The notes beneath the pieces are model-generated. The model did not search any database and was not told the origin of the DNA. It saw only the letters and a list, made by a program, of their open reading frames with translations. A program made the translations under genes and the position numbers. DNA of 46,294 nt. Source: an uncultured Pseudomonadota bacterium (lineage in GTDB: Bacteria; Pseudomonadota; Gammaproteobacteria; Methylococcales; Methylomonadaceae). Position 1 is the stretch's first letter. The number at the start of each line of letters is the position of its first letter. The stretch covers positions 1 to 46,294 of the forward strand of contig CAIXED010000006.1 of NCBI GenBank assembly GCA_903918375.1. Reading direction: 5' to 3'. Below are positions 28,084 to 37,429 of this stretch, in pieces.

Positions 28084-28353
28084 GTGATCAACTGGAAACC
28101 TAAAGCCGTTACCGATCTACAAACCATCATGTCCTATATTGCACAAGATAATCCCAAAGCAGCGGTTGAGGTCATTGATTCCATCCTCGGCCAAGTTGAT
28201 TTACTTGAAAACAATCCTCACCTTGGGCGCACTGGCCGAGTCAAAAATACCCGTGAATTAGTCGCACTAAAAAATTACATTGTGATTTATAGACTGGTTG
28301 ACGATGCTGCTCAGATATTGCGGATAAAACATGCCGCACAACAATGGCCGTAA
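28084..28353 (+). CDS. RelE/ParE-family toxin
   Basis: The 89-residue protein has the family outline: INWKPKAVTDLQTIMSYIAQ (first helices), NPHLGRTGRVKNTRELV (central strand and loop) and NYIVIYRLVDDAAQILRIKHAAQQWP (C-terminal strands with the usual Arg/His residues). RelE members cut mRNA on the ribosome whereas ParE members inhibit gyrase; the sequence does not settle which applies here. Translation appears to start at GTG 28084, as no suitable ATG is present. It is coupled to the preceding gene and followed by a strong terminator. Confidence 0.85.
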   Translation: MINWKPKAVTDLQTIMSYIAQDNPKAAVEVIDSILGQVDLLENNPHLGRTGRVKNTRELVALKNYIVIYRLVDDAAQILRIKHAAQQWP

Positions 28354-28365
28354 TACACAACCAAC

Positions 28366-28392
28366 AAAAAAGGCACCTCTCGGTGCCTTTTT
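28366..28392. terminator. Bidirectional terminator between toxin and cupin genes
   Basis: The stem GGCACC/GGTGCC with a 4-base loop is flanked by A-runs and T-runs on the two sides. It can end transcription of the toxin gene (plus) and of the cupin gene (minus), which converge here. Confidence 0.9.
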
Positions 28393-28414
28393 GCTTAGCA
28401 TCTAAGCCTAGCCA

Positions 28415-28690
28415 TTAATCGTAGTGATAGTGCTTACGCAATGGTTTAACCACCTCCCAATCGCTATCCAAACCAGCATGGAACGCTACCAAATCACCCG
28501 CAACGATACGAACTGGCTCACCGCCTTTTGGAGTCACCAAAATTTCGCCTTCTAAAACATAAGCGGTTTCGGTTTCATCAAAATCAATCGGGAATTTTGA
28601 GACTTCTTTTTCCCAAATCGGCCAACTAGAAACACCTAGTTCCGCTAAACGTTCTTCACTTGGGTTATGTTCAATGGTTATTTTGCTCAT
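28415..28690 (-). CDS. Small cupin-domain protein
   Basis: This 91-residue protein is a single short cupin of the DUF861/EutQ-like type. Typical features are WPIWEKEVSKFPIDFDETET, the glycine-rich turn VLEGEILVTPKGGEPVRI and GDLVAFHAGLDSDWEV. The usual metal-binding histidines are largely replaced, with a glutamate and late histidine remaining, so enzymatic activity is uncertain. It stands alone between two terminators or gaps. Members of this group are often annotated only as cupins and no substrate is proposed. Confidence 0.82.
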   Translation of the reverse strand: MSKITIEHNPSEERLAELGVSSWPIWEKEVSKFPIDFDETETAYVLEGEILVTPKGGEPVRIVAGDLVAFHAGLDSDWEVVKPLRKHYHYD

Positions 28691-28851
28691 CTTGTTCCTT
28701 TAATTAAACAACGTAAAAAACCGGATTTTATCATCGATACCCGCAGAGCGCAGATTTAGACCCGCAAACAGCAATCGATTTATCTAACATCAAACACCCT
28801 GATTCACTATAAAATTAAGCACTTTTACGCCACAGCCCCAACAACGAATCT

Positions 28852-29199
28852 ATGAACGACATCAACACCACTATCGCCGATAGCAACGATATTTTTTCCA
28901 GCGGCTTTTTGCTCGGCAACCTAGGCGCCCCGTTTCTAATTGGTATGGCGGTCGGTTACTTTGCCAAAAAGATGATTCGCATCGTTTTATTCATCGGCGG
29001 CGCAATGCTGGTCACCCTATTTCTCGCCGAATACGCTGGCATCATCAGCATCAACAACGACATATTGCAAAACGTCGCCTCCAGCGCAGCGGAATCGGCA
29101 AAAAGTTCGGGCGGTTTTTTGGTTGATCGTTTGGCATTGATTAGCAGTCGCGGTGTTAGTAGTGTCGGTGGGTTTTATGTGGGGTTTAAACTGGGTTAA
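28852..29199 (+). CDS. FUN14-family small membrane protein
   Basis: The 115-residue product has a first hydrophobic segment with the family-type motif GAPFLIGMAVGYFAKKMIR, then a second (IVLFIGGAMLVTLFLAEYAG) and a C-terminal glycine-rich segment (SSVGGFYVGFKLG). The GYxxKK motif and layout match the FUN14 family, known in eukaryotic mitochondria and in many bacteria without a firm bacterial role. It is probably an inner-membrane protein. It stands alone on the plus strand. Confidence 0.75.
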   Translation: MNDINTTIADSNDIFSSGFLLGNLGAPFLIGMAVGYFAKKMIRIVLFIGGAMLVTLFLAEYAGIISINNDILQNVASSAAESAKSSGGFLVDRLALISSRGVSSVGGFYVGFKLG

Positions 29200-29256
29200 A
29201 GGTTGATCCAGAAAATCAACCAGATTACTGAGACATTTGGATTTCAACCAAAGCGA

Positions 29257-30091
29257 TTAACTGACTGGAAGATATAGGGCTGCTGCTGTCGTAACCCAAA
29301 ATGCTGACATAAGTAAAGCGAAGACCAGCTTCAAACGTTCATCTAGGCGCAACAGTCGCGAGCGATGCGCTTCACGTTGTTTAGCCCATCCTATCGGACT
29401 GGCCATTTCGACGATTTTGCCTTGCTGCATCACCGCGATTCGATCGGCAATATTGGACACCAAAGCGAAATCATGACTAATCAACCACAAAGCCATGCCA
29501 GTTTTCTGCTGAATGGTTTTCAGCAACACCAAAATCTGCGCTTGTATCGTCACATCCAAAGCCGTGGTTGGCTCATCAGCAATCAACAAATCCGGCTTAC
29601 CCGCCAGCGCCATCGCAATCATCACCCGCTGCCGCTGCCGACCAGACAATTGATGCGGATAGGCATTGATTCGCGTTTCTGGGCTAGGAATTTCGACCTG
29701 CGCCAATAAATCCAATACCTGCTGCTTGACTTGCTCAGCAGACAATTGGAAATGAATATTCAGCACTTCGGCAATCTGTGCGCCAATCGTCATCACCGGA
29801 TTTAACGACGACATCGGATCTTGAAAAATAAACCCAATCCGCCGCCCACGAAACTGACAAAAATCGATTTCAGGGATTTTTAACGCCTAGCTGAATGCTA
29901 TCCGCTCGCATAGTTGCCGCATTGGGCAATAAACACATCACCGCTAAGGCGGTTAGCGATTTCCCTGAGCCAGATTCACCGACTAGGGCGAAGGTTTCAG
30001 ATGGCTTGATATTAAAGCTAACCCCATCAACAACCGGAGTTTGACCAAAATGGATGGATAAATTGCTAATATTAAGTAATGGTTGCTTCAT
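29257..30091 (-). pseudogene. Broken peptide-transporter ATPase gene (DppD/YejF-like)
   Basis: The N-terminal part (30091-29870) starts [16 protein letters not shown] and has Walker [10 protein letters not shown] frameshift in the A-run near 29879-29883 then brings a premature stop. Losing one A would restore [20 protein letters not shown], which joins to DPMSSLNPVMTIG. The second part (to about 29404) has Walker B LLIADEP and the switch histidine in ISHDF, but the signature reads LSGRQ instead of LSGGQ. After GKIVE the family sequence stops and a repeat-derived tail of 48 residues follows, so the C-terminal region, or the second ATPase domain in a YejF-type protein, is missing. The first ATG overlaps the stop of the DUF4276 gene (ATGA). 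Confidence 0.85.
29364..29390. repeat. Palindromic element at the yejF-like truncation point
   Basis: GATGCGCT and AGCCCATC form an 8-base inverted pair with one mismatch. On the minus strand the element starts GGATGGGCTAAACAACGTG and resembles dispersed GATGGGCT-type repeats of gammaproteobacterial intergenic regions. It begins within a few codons of where similarity to the ATPase family ends. Confidence 0.5.
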
Positions 30092-30756
30092 ATTTCAGAG
30101 TTTACTATGCGTCGCAGTCCATCACGGAAGCAACAAAAGCTAGGAGATAAATTTTGTTCGACGTTCATACAACGGGCAATGTTTTTAGCCCATTTCTTTT
30201 TTTCTTCTAGTACATATTTGGAGCGTTTACCATTAACTAATAAACTATCTAATCCACCTGGATAAACAATTTCTGCTAACTTCTCCCAGCTACCAATTTT
30301 CGAATCAGGAATATAATTCTCCAAAAATTCTAATTTAGCTTCGGGATAAGCTAATTTAATTGCTGGTTGATCGCCTAAATACCATGCCTCTAATTCATCA
30401 ATCGCAATACGAACTAATATTCGTGGTTTGATGTGACAATAATTCAATATATCAATTAATTGATTTTTAAATACCACGCAGTCCTCCCGCTCATCTAAAT
30501 CCACTAACACAACAACCACTAACTCTGGATTATTCTCTTTCCCATAAGCTTTCAATTTCGCAGGTAAATTATGAAGTAATGATTGATCTCTGATATTAGG
30601 TTTTGCCGACAAATCAAGGGGCAATACACCAAGTCCATCCCTATGCTTATGAATCATCCAAGTATGAGGTGACCGATAGTCACCAATAATCTTGTGCATT
30701 AGCCCAGATAACATCACATTATCGCTCTGCCCTTCGACTAGAATTTCAAAGTGCAT
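30088..30756 (-). CDS. DUF4276 protein (TOPRIM-like nuclease candidate)
   Basis: This 222-residue protein shows the outline of DUF4276 proteins, which are thought to have a TOPRIM-type metal-binding fold. The conserved acidic residues are Glu8 in LVEGQSD, Asp86 and Asp88 in [11 protein letters not shown], and the family motif [10 protein letters not shown] at 120-129. The C-terminal [14 protein letters not shown] also fits the family. It starts 2 bases after the ATPase gene and ends in an ATGA overlap with the broken importer ATPase gene. Such proteins often pair with an ABC-like ATPase. A DNA- or RNA-cutting effector role in phage defence is inference; no membrane segment is seen. Confidence 0.8.
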   Translation of the reverse strand: MHFEILVEGQSDNVMLSGLMHKIIGDYRSPHTWMIHKHRDGLGVLPLDLSAKPNIRDQSLLHNLPAKLKAYGKENNPELVVVVLVDLDEREDCVVFKNQLIDILNYCHIKPRILVRIAIDELEAWYLGDQPAIKLAYPEAKLEFLENYIPDSKIGSWEKLAEIVYPGGLDSLLVNGKRSKYVLEEKKKWAKNIARCMNVEQNLSPSFCCFRDGLRRIVNSEI

Positions 30757-30758
30757 AT

Positions 30759-32069
30759 CTATTTCGTATCTAAATAATCGCTATACCACAACCCACCCAA
30801 AGCCAATCCCTCATTAACCATATTCTTAACAAAAGGTATTTCACTGGCTCTAGTAATGGTTGAAAATCCATCCTCGCCTTTTTCTAAAACCCACACTTCC
30901 TCAGGTTCCAAGGCATCAACAAAATAAGGTTGGTGTGTAGTAATAAATAATTGTGAGCTACCATCGCGACCCGTTGCATGAGTTCGAAACTCAGTAGCTA
31001 AAACCTCAAGTAATTTGTGATAAAGACCATTTTCAGGCTCTTCAATACAAATAAAGGGTGGTGGGGTTGGGTCTTCTAACAATAATAAATAAGCAAATAT
31101 CTTCAATGTACCGTCAGACATTTGTGGCGCATAAAATGGCTTATCAAAGCCCTTATCTTGAAATAACAAATGCAATTGATTTGAAATTGGGTCTCGATAA
31201 GTTTTGATGGAAGCAATCCCAGGTATTTTGTCAGAAATACGATTCAGAATATCCTGAAATTTCTCTTTATGCTCTCGCTCCATAAACTGCACTACATTGG
31301 CTAAATTATCACCTTTGCTATTAAGATGATGACTAGCACCTGATAAAGGCAATGTTCTTGCCGCATCAGGTGAAAAATAACTGAGATACCAACTCTCAAT
31401 AAATTCCCTAAATGCAGCAATTTCTGGATGTTGTTTTAAAGCACCTAAACTGGCAATTGCCAATTTTCTGTTATCAGCGAGCTCAACTCTTTCACCCCCA
31501 TCTACCCCTCCCATTTTATTAGTTAGCAGTTTAAACGATTCAGCAATATCTAAGTTAGTCGACGATGTTTCTTCAAGCGCTTTTTTAAATATTTTGTGAA
31601 TACGTCTAAAATCAAATCCATCCTTTTGATCATTAAACACAAAAGCAAAATTTTTAAACGCTAACAATAATCCTACATATTTAGATTTCTCATCTTTATA
31701 AAAAAACCTCTCATCTCTGACATATGGCCGCCCCGAGTCGTCGTCACCAATACTTACTATGTAATAAATAACTGGTGCAGTTTCTGTCTGACGATAAACA
31801 ATTCGAATTTGAATATCCCCATTCTGCCCCTGAGATCGAAGCTTTTGAAATCCCCCTCGGCCACGTAACTCAGTAGCATCTTCAACGCCATATTTCAATG
31901 AATCAGCTAAAAAACCAAACGCATCAAATAAAGAGCTTTTACCTACTCCATTTTTACCAAGTACAACTGTTAATGGGGTCAATGGGGCTCCAGATATTCC
32001 ATCGAATCCTAAAGACACATCCCTTAAAGAACGAAAGTTTTTGATTTTTATCCCTTCAATCCTAGCCAT
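30759..32069 (-). CDS. AAA15/AAA21-type (RecF/SMC-like) ATPase
   Basis: The 436-residue protein opens with IKIKNFRSLRDVSL, the typical start of RecF/SMC-like ATPases. Walker A is GKNGVGKSS (residues 38-46), the signature is MSDGTLKI (317-324), Walker B is FICIEEPENGLYH with Glu343-Glu344, and the switch histidine lies in TTHQPYF (His379). It has no C-terminal TOPRIM domain of its own; the next gene supplies a DUF4276 protein. ATG 32069 is chosen because AGGAG lies 8 bases before it; an in-frame GTG at 32078 is less likely. It starts 36 bases after the permease stop. Known pairs of this shape (PARIS, OLD-like systems) act in phage defence; here that role is inferred. Confidence 0.88.
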   Translation of the reverse strand: MARIEGIKIKNFRSLRDVSLGFDGISGAPLTPLTVVLGKNGVGKSSLFDAFGFLADSLKYGVEDATELRGRGGFQKLRSQGQNGDIQIRIVYRQTETAPVIYYIVSIGDDDSGRPYVRDERFFYKDEKSKYVGLLLAFKNFAFVFNDQKDGFDFRRIHKIFKKALEETSSTNLDIAESFKLLTNKMGGVDGGERVELADNRKLAIASLGALKQHPEIAAFREFIESWYLSYFSPDAARTLPLSGASHHLNSKGDNLANVVQFMEREHKEKFQDILNRISDKIPGIASIKTYRDPISNQLHLLFQDKGFDKPFYAPQMSDGTLKIFAYLLLLEDPTPPPFICIEEPENGLYHKLLEVLATEFRTHATGRDGSSQLFITTHQPYFVDALEPEEVWVLEKGEDGFSTITRASEIPFVKNMVNEGLALGGLWYSDYLDTK

Positions 32070-32105
32070 GCGACGCACTCCTAAATTGAGTTTTCTGATT
32101 AATCA

Positions 32106-33437
32106 TCATTTATCCGCTCTCCTCGGATCAAACGCATCCCTAACACTATCAGCAAACAAATTAGCCGCTAATACCAAGCTAAACATAAACACAAACGCCG
32201 CAGCCAATGACCACCAAACCACCGGTTCTCTTGCCATTTCCAGCCGCGCACCGTTAATCATATTGCCCCAGCTATGAGTGGTAGGATCAACACCAATATT
32301 GATATAAGACAACACTGCTTCAGCTAATACCAATGAACTAAAATCCAACACAACTGAAATCAAAACAATGTGCATGACGTTGGGCAGAATGTGGCGGTAT
32401 AAGATCATGGCCGGTTTAACACCCAAAGCTTGTGCGGCTTGTACATATTCCATTTCCCGTAGCTTTAAGGTTTCAGCGCGGAGCATTCGGCATAGCCCCG
32501 TCCAACTGGTGACACCTAAAATCAGGCATAAAAACAGCAAGCGCATATCGGCGCGGACTAATAAATTATTAAAGTCTTCGGCATGGTTGGTCATGTAAAC
32601 CTGCACCATTAAGATCGATGCCGCGATGAGTAGCACGCTGGGGATTGAGTTGAGCGTGGTGTAGGTAAATTGAATCAGGTCGTCAATCCAGCCTTTAAAA
32701 AATCCGGCCATGATGCCGAACACTATCGCTAACGGCAGCATAACCAAGGTGGTTAAACAACCAATTACTAAGCCAGTGCGAATGCTTTTTAAAGCTTGAT
32801 AAAAAACATCTTCGCCGACTTTATCGGTGCCGAAAACATGGTAATCATTCGATAACAGCCACAAACTATAAGTCAGCGTAATTACTAGGCTTAATACCAA
32901 CCAAACCGCTTTAGCGCTGGGTGGTTGCCATAACAAACGGCGATTGGGTTTAGTCAGTAACCAGATTAACAAACCTAATAAGCCCCCCATTTTCACCATA
33001 GCCAAACTGGCTTTAGTGACTACATCCGCCATCAAATCAGTATCTGGATTGGGTAAATGAGCACCGCCGTGTTTTAGTCGTGGATAATCCCAGCGAGTCG
33101 AACCGTCAGACTGGGTAATGGTTTCTTTGCTGTATAAATAAGCGGCAAATGGCTCGGAATAGGTTTTTTCGCCATGCGCTCTCATCGTATCGCAAGCGCG
33201 ATCTAAAACGCTGATGGCTTCGTTGCCGTTGCTTTCAGTATTTTTAAAATGGATTGAATCAAGCAAACCTATCAATCCAAAACACAGCAATAAAGTTAAG
33301 GTCGCCATTGCCACCGGACTACTAAGCAGCTTGGTCAAAGGCCGCCGCATATGTAGCTGACGCGATAAATACCAAACCAAGCTCAGCGAAGCCACGACCA
33401 GCAAATAAATTAGCGCATCAGTCCATAACACTAACAT
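32106..33437 (-). CDS. Peptide-type ABC importer permease (DppC/YejE-like)
   Basis: This 443-residue inner-membrane protein is the second permease of a peptide or nickel-type importer. The C-terminal half has the conserved cytoplasmic EAA region EYVQAAQALGVKPAMILYRH followed by ILPNV. The N-terminal half carries extra membrane segments and a hydrophilic section of about 90 residues (ERYSEPFAAYLYSKE region), so it is longer than the roughly 300-340 residues usual for DppC. Its ATG overlaps the previous permease stop by one base (TGATG). The ATPase partner downstream is broken, so the importer may be inactive or borrow another ATPase. Confidence 0.88.
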   Translation of the reverse strand: MLVLWTDALIYLLVVASLSLVWYLSRQLHMRRPLTKLLSSPVAMATLTLLLCFGLIGLLDSIHFKNTESNGNEAISVLDRACDTMRAHGEKTYSEPFAAYLYSKETITQSDGSTRWDYPRLKHGGAHLPNPDTDLMADVVTKASLAMVKMGGLLGLLIWLLTKPNRRLLWQPPSAKAVWLVLSLVITLTYSLWLLSNDYHVFGTDKVGEDVFYQALKSIRTGLVIGCLTTLVMLPLAIVFGIMAGFFKGWIDDLIQFTYTTLNSIPSVLLIAASILMVQVYMTNHAEDFNNLLVRADMRLLFLCLILGVTSWTGLCRMLRAETLKLREMEYVQAAQALGVKPAMILYRHILPNVMHIVLISVVLDFSSLVLAEAVLSYINIGVDPTTHSWGNMINGARLEMAREPVVWWSLAAAFVFMFSLVLAANLFADSVRDAFDPRRADK

Positions 33438-34414
33438 CAGCTTAACCTCACGCGCGGATCAACTAAGGTGTAGGAAATATCAGTTAACAACAAACCCGCG
33501 ATGTATAAAACCGAACCTAAAAACACCATAGAACGGACAATGGCAAAATCTTGGCGATTAATGGCATCAATGGTGTAACTGCCTAAACCCGGAATGCTGA
33601 AAAACGATTCCATAATCAAGCTACCCATGAACAACAGCGGTAAAACCACCACCACGCCGGTTAAAATTGGGATCATGGCGTTTTGCAAAACGTGTTTGAA
33701 CAAGACTTGGGGTTCGCTAAGACCTTTGGCACGAGCGGTGCGGACATAGTCTTTTTCGACCTCTTCTAAAAACAAACTCCGATACCAACGCACACCGGAA
33801 CCAATTCCCGCCACCACGCTAATCATCACGGGCAAAATCAGAAACTTAATCGCTGACCAACCCGAGTCATACCCAGAAATCGGCACCCATTTCAGCAATT
33901 TACCAATCAGAAACTGGCCACCGATGATGTAAAACAAGGATGAAATTGACATCAGCATCACTAATAACACGCTACCACCCAGCTCCAAGTAGCTGTTGCG
34001 GAATAACACCATGAATAAAGCCAAACTGATATTGACCAACAAACCGACGATTAATGACGGCAAAGCCAAAGCCAAACTAGGCCACATCCGCTGTTGAATA
34101 TCGGCGCCGATATTGCGGCCACTGTCTGAAATGCCGAAATCGAATAAAAATAAGTTAATCGATTTTTGATAAAAAATAGTGGTGGTGAGTTGCTTAGCGC
34201 CTTGTTCATCACTATTAAATAACAACGGTAAATCGTAACCGTGTTGATGCTTCCAGTTAGCAATCGCTTGTTCGGTGACCCGCTTTTGCCCTAACTGCAT
34301 TCGCGCCATATCATCGGGACTATTGACGACAAAAAACAGCACAAAGGTCAGCACATTAACGGCCATTAATAAAGGCAAGGCGTAAAGCAAACGGCGTATC
34401 AAATAGTTAATCAT
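33437..34414 (-). CDS. Peptide-type ABC importer permease (DppB/YejB-like)
   Basis: The 325-residue protein has the family start [20 protein letters not shown], about six membrane segments and the EAA loop DYVRTARAKGLSEPQVLFKH followed by VLQNAMIPIL. The end DISYTLVDPRVRL is also typical of DppB. Its start overlaps the end of the binding-protein gene by 8 bases, and its stop overlaps the next permease, so the three genes form one tightly coupled unit. Substrate is unknown. Confidence 0.9.
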   Translation of the reverse strand: MINYLIRRLLYALPLLMAVNVLTFVLFFVVNSPDDMARMQLGQKRVTEQAIANWKHQHGYDLPLLFNSDEQGAKQLTTTIFYQKSINLFLFDFGISDSGRNIGADIQQRMWPSLALALPSLIVGLLVNISLALFMVLFRNSYLELGGSVLLVMLMSISSLFYIIGGQFLIGKLLKWVPISGYDSGWSAIKFLILPVMISVVAGIGSGVRWYRSLFLEEVEKDYVRTARAKGLSEPQVLFKHVLQNAMIPILTGVVVVLPLLFMGSLIMESFFSIPGLGSYTIDAINRQDFAIVRSMVFLGSVLYIAGLLLTDISYTLVDPRVRLS

Positions 34415-36578
34415 TTTGCGTCTCCTGTTGACGACGGCGATAAGCTCGAATTACCGGCCAAACTAAACCCGCCAACGCTAAGCCGATCACAATCACTGGC
34501 CAAAATTGGGCTTGATTCCATTGTTGACGTTTTTGCTCTCGATCTTGGCTATCAATGCGGCTGTATTTGAGTCGATTGACAATCATCCGCGCTGGTTTCA
34601 AGTTGTGATACCAGCTATGAAACAAGGCAAAGTCTTTCGGGTAATAGCCAAACAACCAAGGCGCATCTTGGCGAATAATGTTTTGCATTTGGTCGATGAT
34701 TTTTTGCCGTTCAGCACCATTGGGCATATTACGCATTTGTTCAAATAAGCGATCAAATTGCGGATTAGCATAATTGCCGGCGTTTTCGCCACCTTGTTTG
34801 ACCTTGGAATTAGGCCCGTAGAGCAGAAAAAAGAAGTTTTCAGGATCGGGGTAATCGGCATTCCAACCCCAGACAAATAACTGTGCAGCGCCAGTACGCA
34901 TTTTTTCTTGGAAGCGGTTGTAGTCGGTGCCGCGAATCACTAATTGAATCCCTAGCTTTTCAAACTGCTTGCGATACCAATTCATTAAGGCTCTATCATC
35001 AGTACCGACTGCGGTGGTGTCGAAATACAACAATAAAGCTTCGCCGGTTTTTGGGTCTATGCCGTTGCTGTAACCGGCTTCGGCTAATAATTGTTTGGCT
35101 TGTTCGATGGTTTTGCGTTGCGGATGGTCTTTTTGCCAATCGTAGACCACGGAATTGATGCCCGCTTCGCCTTCTTGATAACCAAAAATCCCCGGTGGCA
35201 ATGCGCCTTGTGCGGCAACGCCACGACCGTTGGCAAAAATGGCGATAAATTCTTCGTAATCGACAGCGATAGAAATCGCTTGGCGTAGTTTTCGTGCCCG
35301 TTCCGAATCACCACCCACCACGTTATCCAGCATATTAAAGCCGAGATAAAACAGCGAAGCCGATACCGAAGTTTGTAGCTGAATCTGTTTTTCCTGCATT
35401 AATGGCGTTAATTGCGGATCACCGCTACCGGAGAATTGCACAGCTTGGTCAAAACTATCCGAAGCAATCCCCGAAGCGTCGTAATAACCTTGTAAAAACT
35501 TCGCCCAGTAAGGAATGGTTTCTTTTTCCAAGGTGTAAACCACTCGCTCGACCAAAGGCAAAGGCTTACCTGCATCGGCTAACCAACCTTTTTCACGATC
35601 CCCCTCATCACCATCAGTCGGATAAAAATCAGCGTGGTAATGGGGATTTTTGGCTAATACCATGCGCCGGTTTGGATTATTTTCTTCTAACCAATAAGGG
35701 CCGGTACCCACCGGAAACCAATCCAAGCTGATGTTTTTGTTTTTAAGCTCGGTTTGAGCATAAAAAGCATCCGCTTCCCACGGCATAGGTGCAAAAAACG
35801 GCATTGCTAACCAAAATTGAAATTGCGGGTATTGGCCTTTGATGCGGATTTTATATTGATGGGCGTTGATGGCTTCCACGCCGCGCATAGGCTGATTTTT
35901 TAATTCGGTCATCGGCAATTTTGCGCTGCTTTGGGCGAATTCACTAAAGCCATCAATATAGCCAGCCATTAGCTCGGCAATTGGCGATTGGATTTTTGGA
36001 TAGGCAAGTCGCTTGATTTGGTAGACATAATCTTCAGCGGTTAACTCACGACTTTGTTGCTCGGCAAAATCAGATAGCGTATTAATCTCGGCCAATTGTG
36101 TTTGGGTTAATTGATGATAAACAAACTGGCCTTGAGCATTTTGAGTAAAAGCTGGATGCGGTTGATAGCGAATACCTGGTTTTATATCGATGATGTATTC
36201 GCTATAGGCAATCGCCGATTCTGGCGCCGTAGCTGGCAAAGGCTGACCTTTTTGATCCAAAAATCGCACAACCGGCATGGCGTTAGCAGTTAATGGCTGT
36301 AATTGATAAGGTCGCTTCAGGTAATGGTATTGCAAAGGCGGCTCGTAAATCTGGCCGATAAAGCCATATTCATCACTACTGTAGGCAACAGCAGGATCGA
36401 GGTGTTTAGGTCGCTCGGCAAATGATGAATACAATACCGAGTTCTCTACATCCGCTTTGGGATAAGGATTATTCAGTTGCGAAACATCACAGCCAGTTTG
36501 CGAAAAGGCAAACAGGGCAATTGAGAATATTGAGATTTTATAGGCTGACAAAGTGCTGGACATCATTAGATGGGTCAT
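34407..36578 (-). CDS. Substrate-binding lipoprotein of the peptide-type importer
   Basis: This 723-residue protein belongs to solute-binding family 5 (DppA/OppA/YejA type). A lipoprotein signal ends in SQTGC, and the mature protein has the family motifs [35 protein letters not shown] and the late PDPENFFF. It is longer than usual, and near the C-terminus has a hydrophobic stretch ([19 protein letters not shown]) followed by RAYRRRQQE, which looks like a membrane anchor with a cytoplasmic tail. So it may be held to the inner membrane. It is the first gene of the importer operon and diverges from fabI across 51 bases. Possible substrates include oligopeptides. Confidence 0.87.
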   Translation of the reverse strand: MTHLMMSSTLSAYKISIFSIALFAFSQTGCDVSQLNNPYPKADVENSVLYSSFAERPKHLDPAVAYSSDEYGFIGQIYEPPLQYHYLKRPYQLQPLTANAMPVVRFLDQKGQPLPATAPESAIAYSEYIIDIKPGIRYQPHPAFTQNAQGQFVYHQLTQTQLAEINTLSDFAEQQSRELTAEDYVYQIKRLAYPKIQSPIAELMAGYIDGFSEFAQSSAKLPMTELKNQPMRGVEAINAHQYKIRIKGQYPQFQFWLAMPFFAPMPWEADAFYAQTELKNKNISLDWFPVGTGPYWLEENNPNRRMVLAKNPHYHADFYPTDGDEGDREKGWLADAGKPLPLVERVVYTLEKETIPYWAKFLQGYYDASGIASDSFDQAVQFSGSGDPQLTPLMQEKQIQLQTSVSASLFYLGFNMLDNVVGGDSERARKLRQAISIAVDYEEFIAIFANGRGVAAQGALPPGIFGYQEGEAGINSVVYDWQKDHPQRKTIEQAKQLLAEAGYSNGIDPKTGEALLLYFDTTAVGTDDRALMNWYRKQFEKLGIQLVIRGTDYNRFQEKMRTGAAQLFVWGWNADYPDPENFFFLLYGPNSKVKQGGENAGNYANPQFDRLFEQMRNMPNGAERQKIIDQMQNIIRQDAPWLFGYYPKDFALFHSWYHNLKPARMIVNRLKYSRIDSQDREQKRQQWNQAQFWPVIVIGLALAGLVWPVIRAYRRRQQETQND

Positions 36579-36629
36579 AGATACTTGCCGCCATTCTACA
36601 ACAAGCCATTTAATAAAGAGGTAAATCTA

Positions 36630-37412
36630 ATGGGTTTTATGCAAGGTAAACGCGTCCTGATTGTCGGCTTGGCAAGCAATCGCTCTATCGCTTGGGGTAT
36701 TGCTCAAGCTATGCATCGTCAAGGCGCTGAATTGGCGTTCAGCTATCAAAATGACAAATTGAAAAGCCGTGTGGAAGAAATGGCCGCTGAATGCGGTTCT
36801 AATATCACCATGGAACTGGATGTGGGTAATGATGCACACATCGATAACGTCTTTGTCGAATTAGCAAAACATTGGGATGGTTTGGATTGTATCGTTCATT
36901 CTGTGGCTTACGCACCGCGTGAAGCTTTAGATGGTGATTATGTTGAAGCGACTACCCGCGAAAATTTCTCAATCGCTCACGATATTAGCTCTTACAGCTT
37001 TACTGCTCTAGCGAAAGCTGGTCGTAAGATGATGGCTGGTCGTAATGGTTCTTTGTTAACTTTGAGCTATTTGGGCGCTGAACGCGCTATTCCAAATTAC
37101 AACGTAATGGGCGTGGCTAAAGCCAGCTTGGAAGCGAATGTGCGTTACATGGCTGTTGCATTAGGTGCTGAAGGAACTCGCGTTAATGCGGTTTCTGCAG
37201 GCCCAATCAGAACCTTGGCGGCATCAGGTATCAACAATTTCAAATCAATGCTGAGCAAAGCCGCTGATACTGCGCCATTAAAACGCAATGTAACGATTGA
37301 AGAAGTGGGTAATGTGGCAGCGTTTATGTGCTCTGACTTAGCTTCTGGTGTAACTGGCGAAATCACTTATGTTGACTGCGGTTACAACATTGCTGGTTTA
37401 GCGGCTAGCTAA
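36630..37412 (+). CDS. fabI: Enoyl-[acyl-carrier-protein] reductase FabI
   Basis: FabI performs the last reduction in each round of fatty acid elongation, using NADH. The 260-residue protein is an atypical short-chain dehydrogenase: cofactor motif [13 protein letters not shown] near residue 13, and catalytic Tyr147, Tyr157 and Lys164 in [19 protein letters not shown]. The ATG at 36630 has the ribosome site AAGAGG. A longer frame reaching back to 36570 would overlap the divergent binding-protein gene and is not preferred. A strong terminator follows. Confidence 0.97.
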   Translation: MGFMQGKRVLIVGLASNRSIAWGIAQAMHRQGAELAFSYQNDKLKSRVEEMAAECGSNITMELDVGNDAHIDNVFVELAKHWDGLDCIVHSVAYAPREALDGDYVEATTRENFSIAHDISSYSFTALAKAGRKMMAGRNGSLLTLSYLGAERAIPNYNVMGVAKASLEANVRYMAVALGAEGTRVNAVSAGPIRTLAASGINNFKSMLSKAADTAPLKRNVTIEEVGNVAAFMCSDLASGVTGEITYVDCGYNIAGLAAS

Positions 37413-37429
37413 ATCTTTCAAGCAAGCAT

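Noticed and set aside
36570-36629. Upstream extension of fabI
   Set aside because: FabI begins [13 protein letters not shown]; the internal ATG has an AAGAGG site, and the extension overlaps the divergent gene's start.
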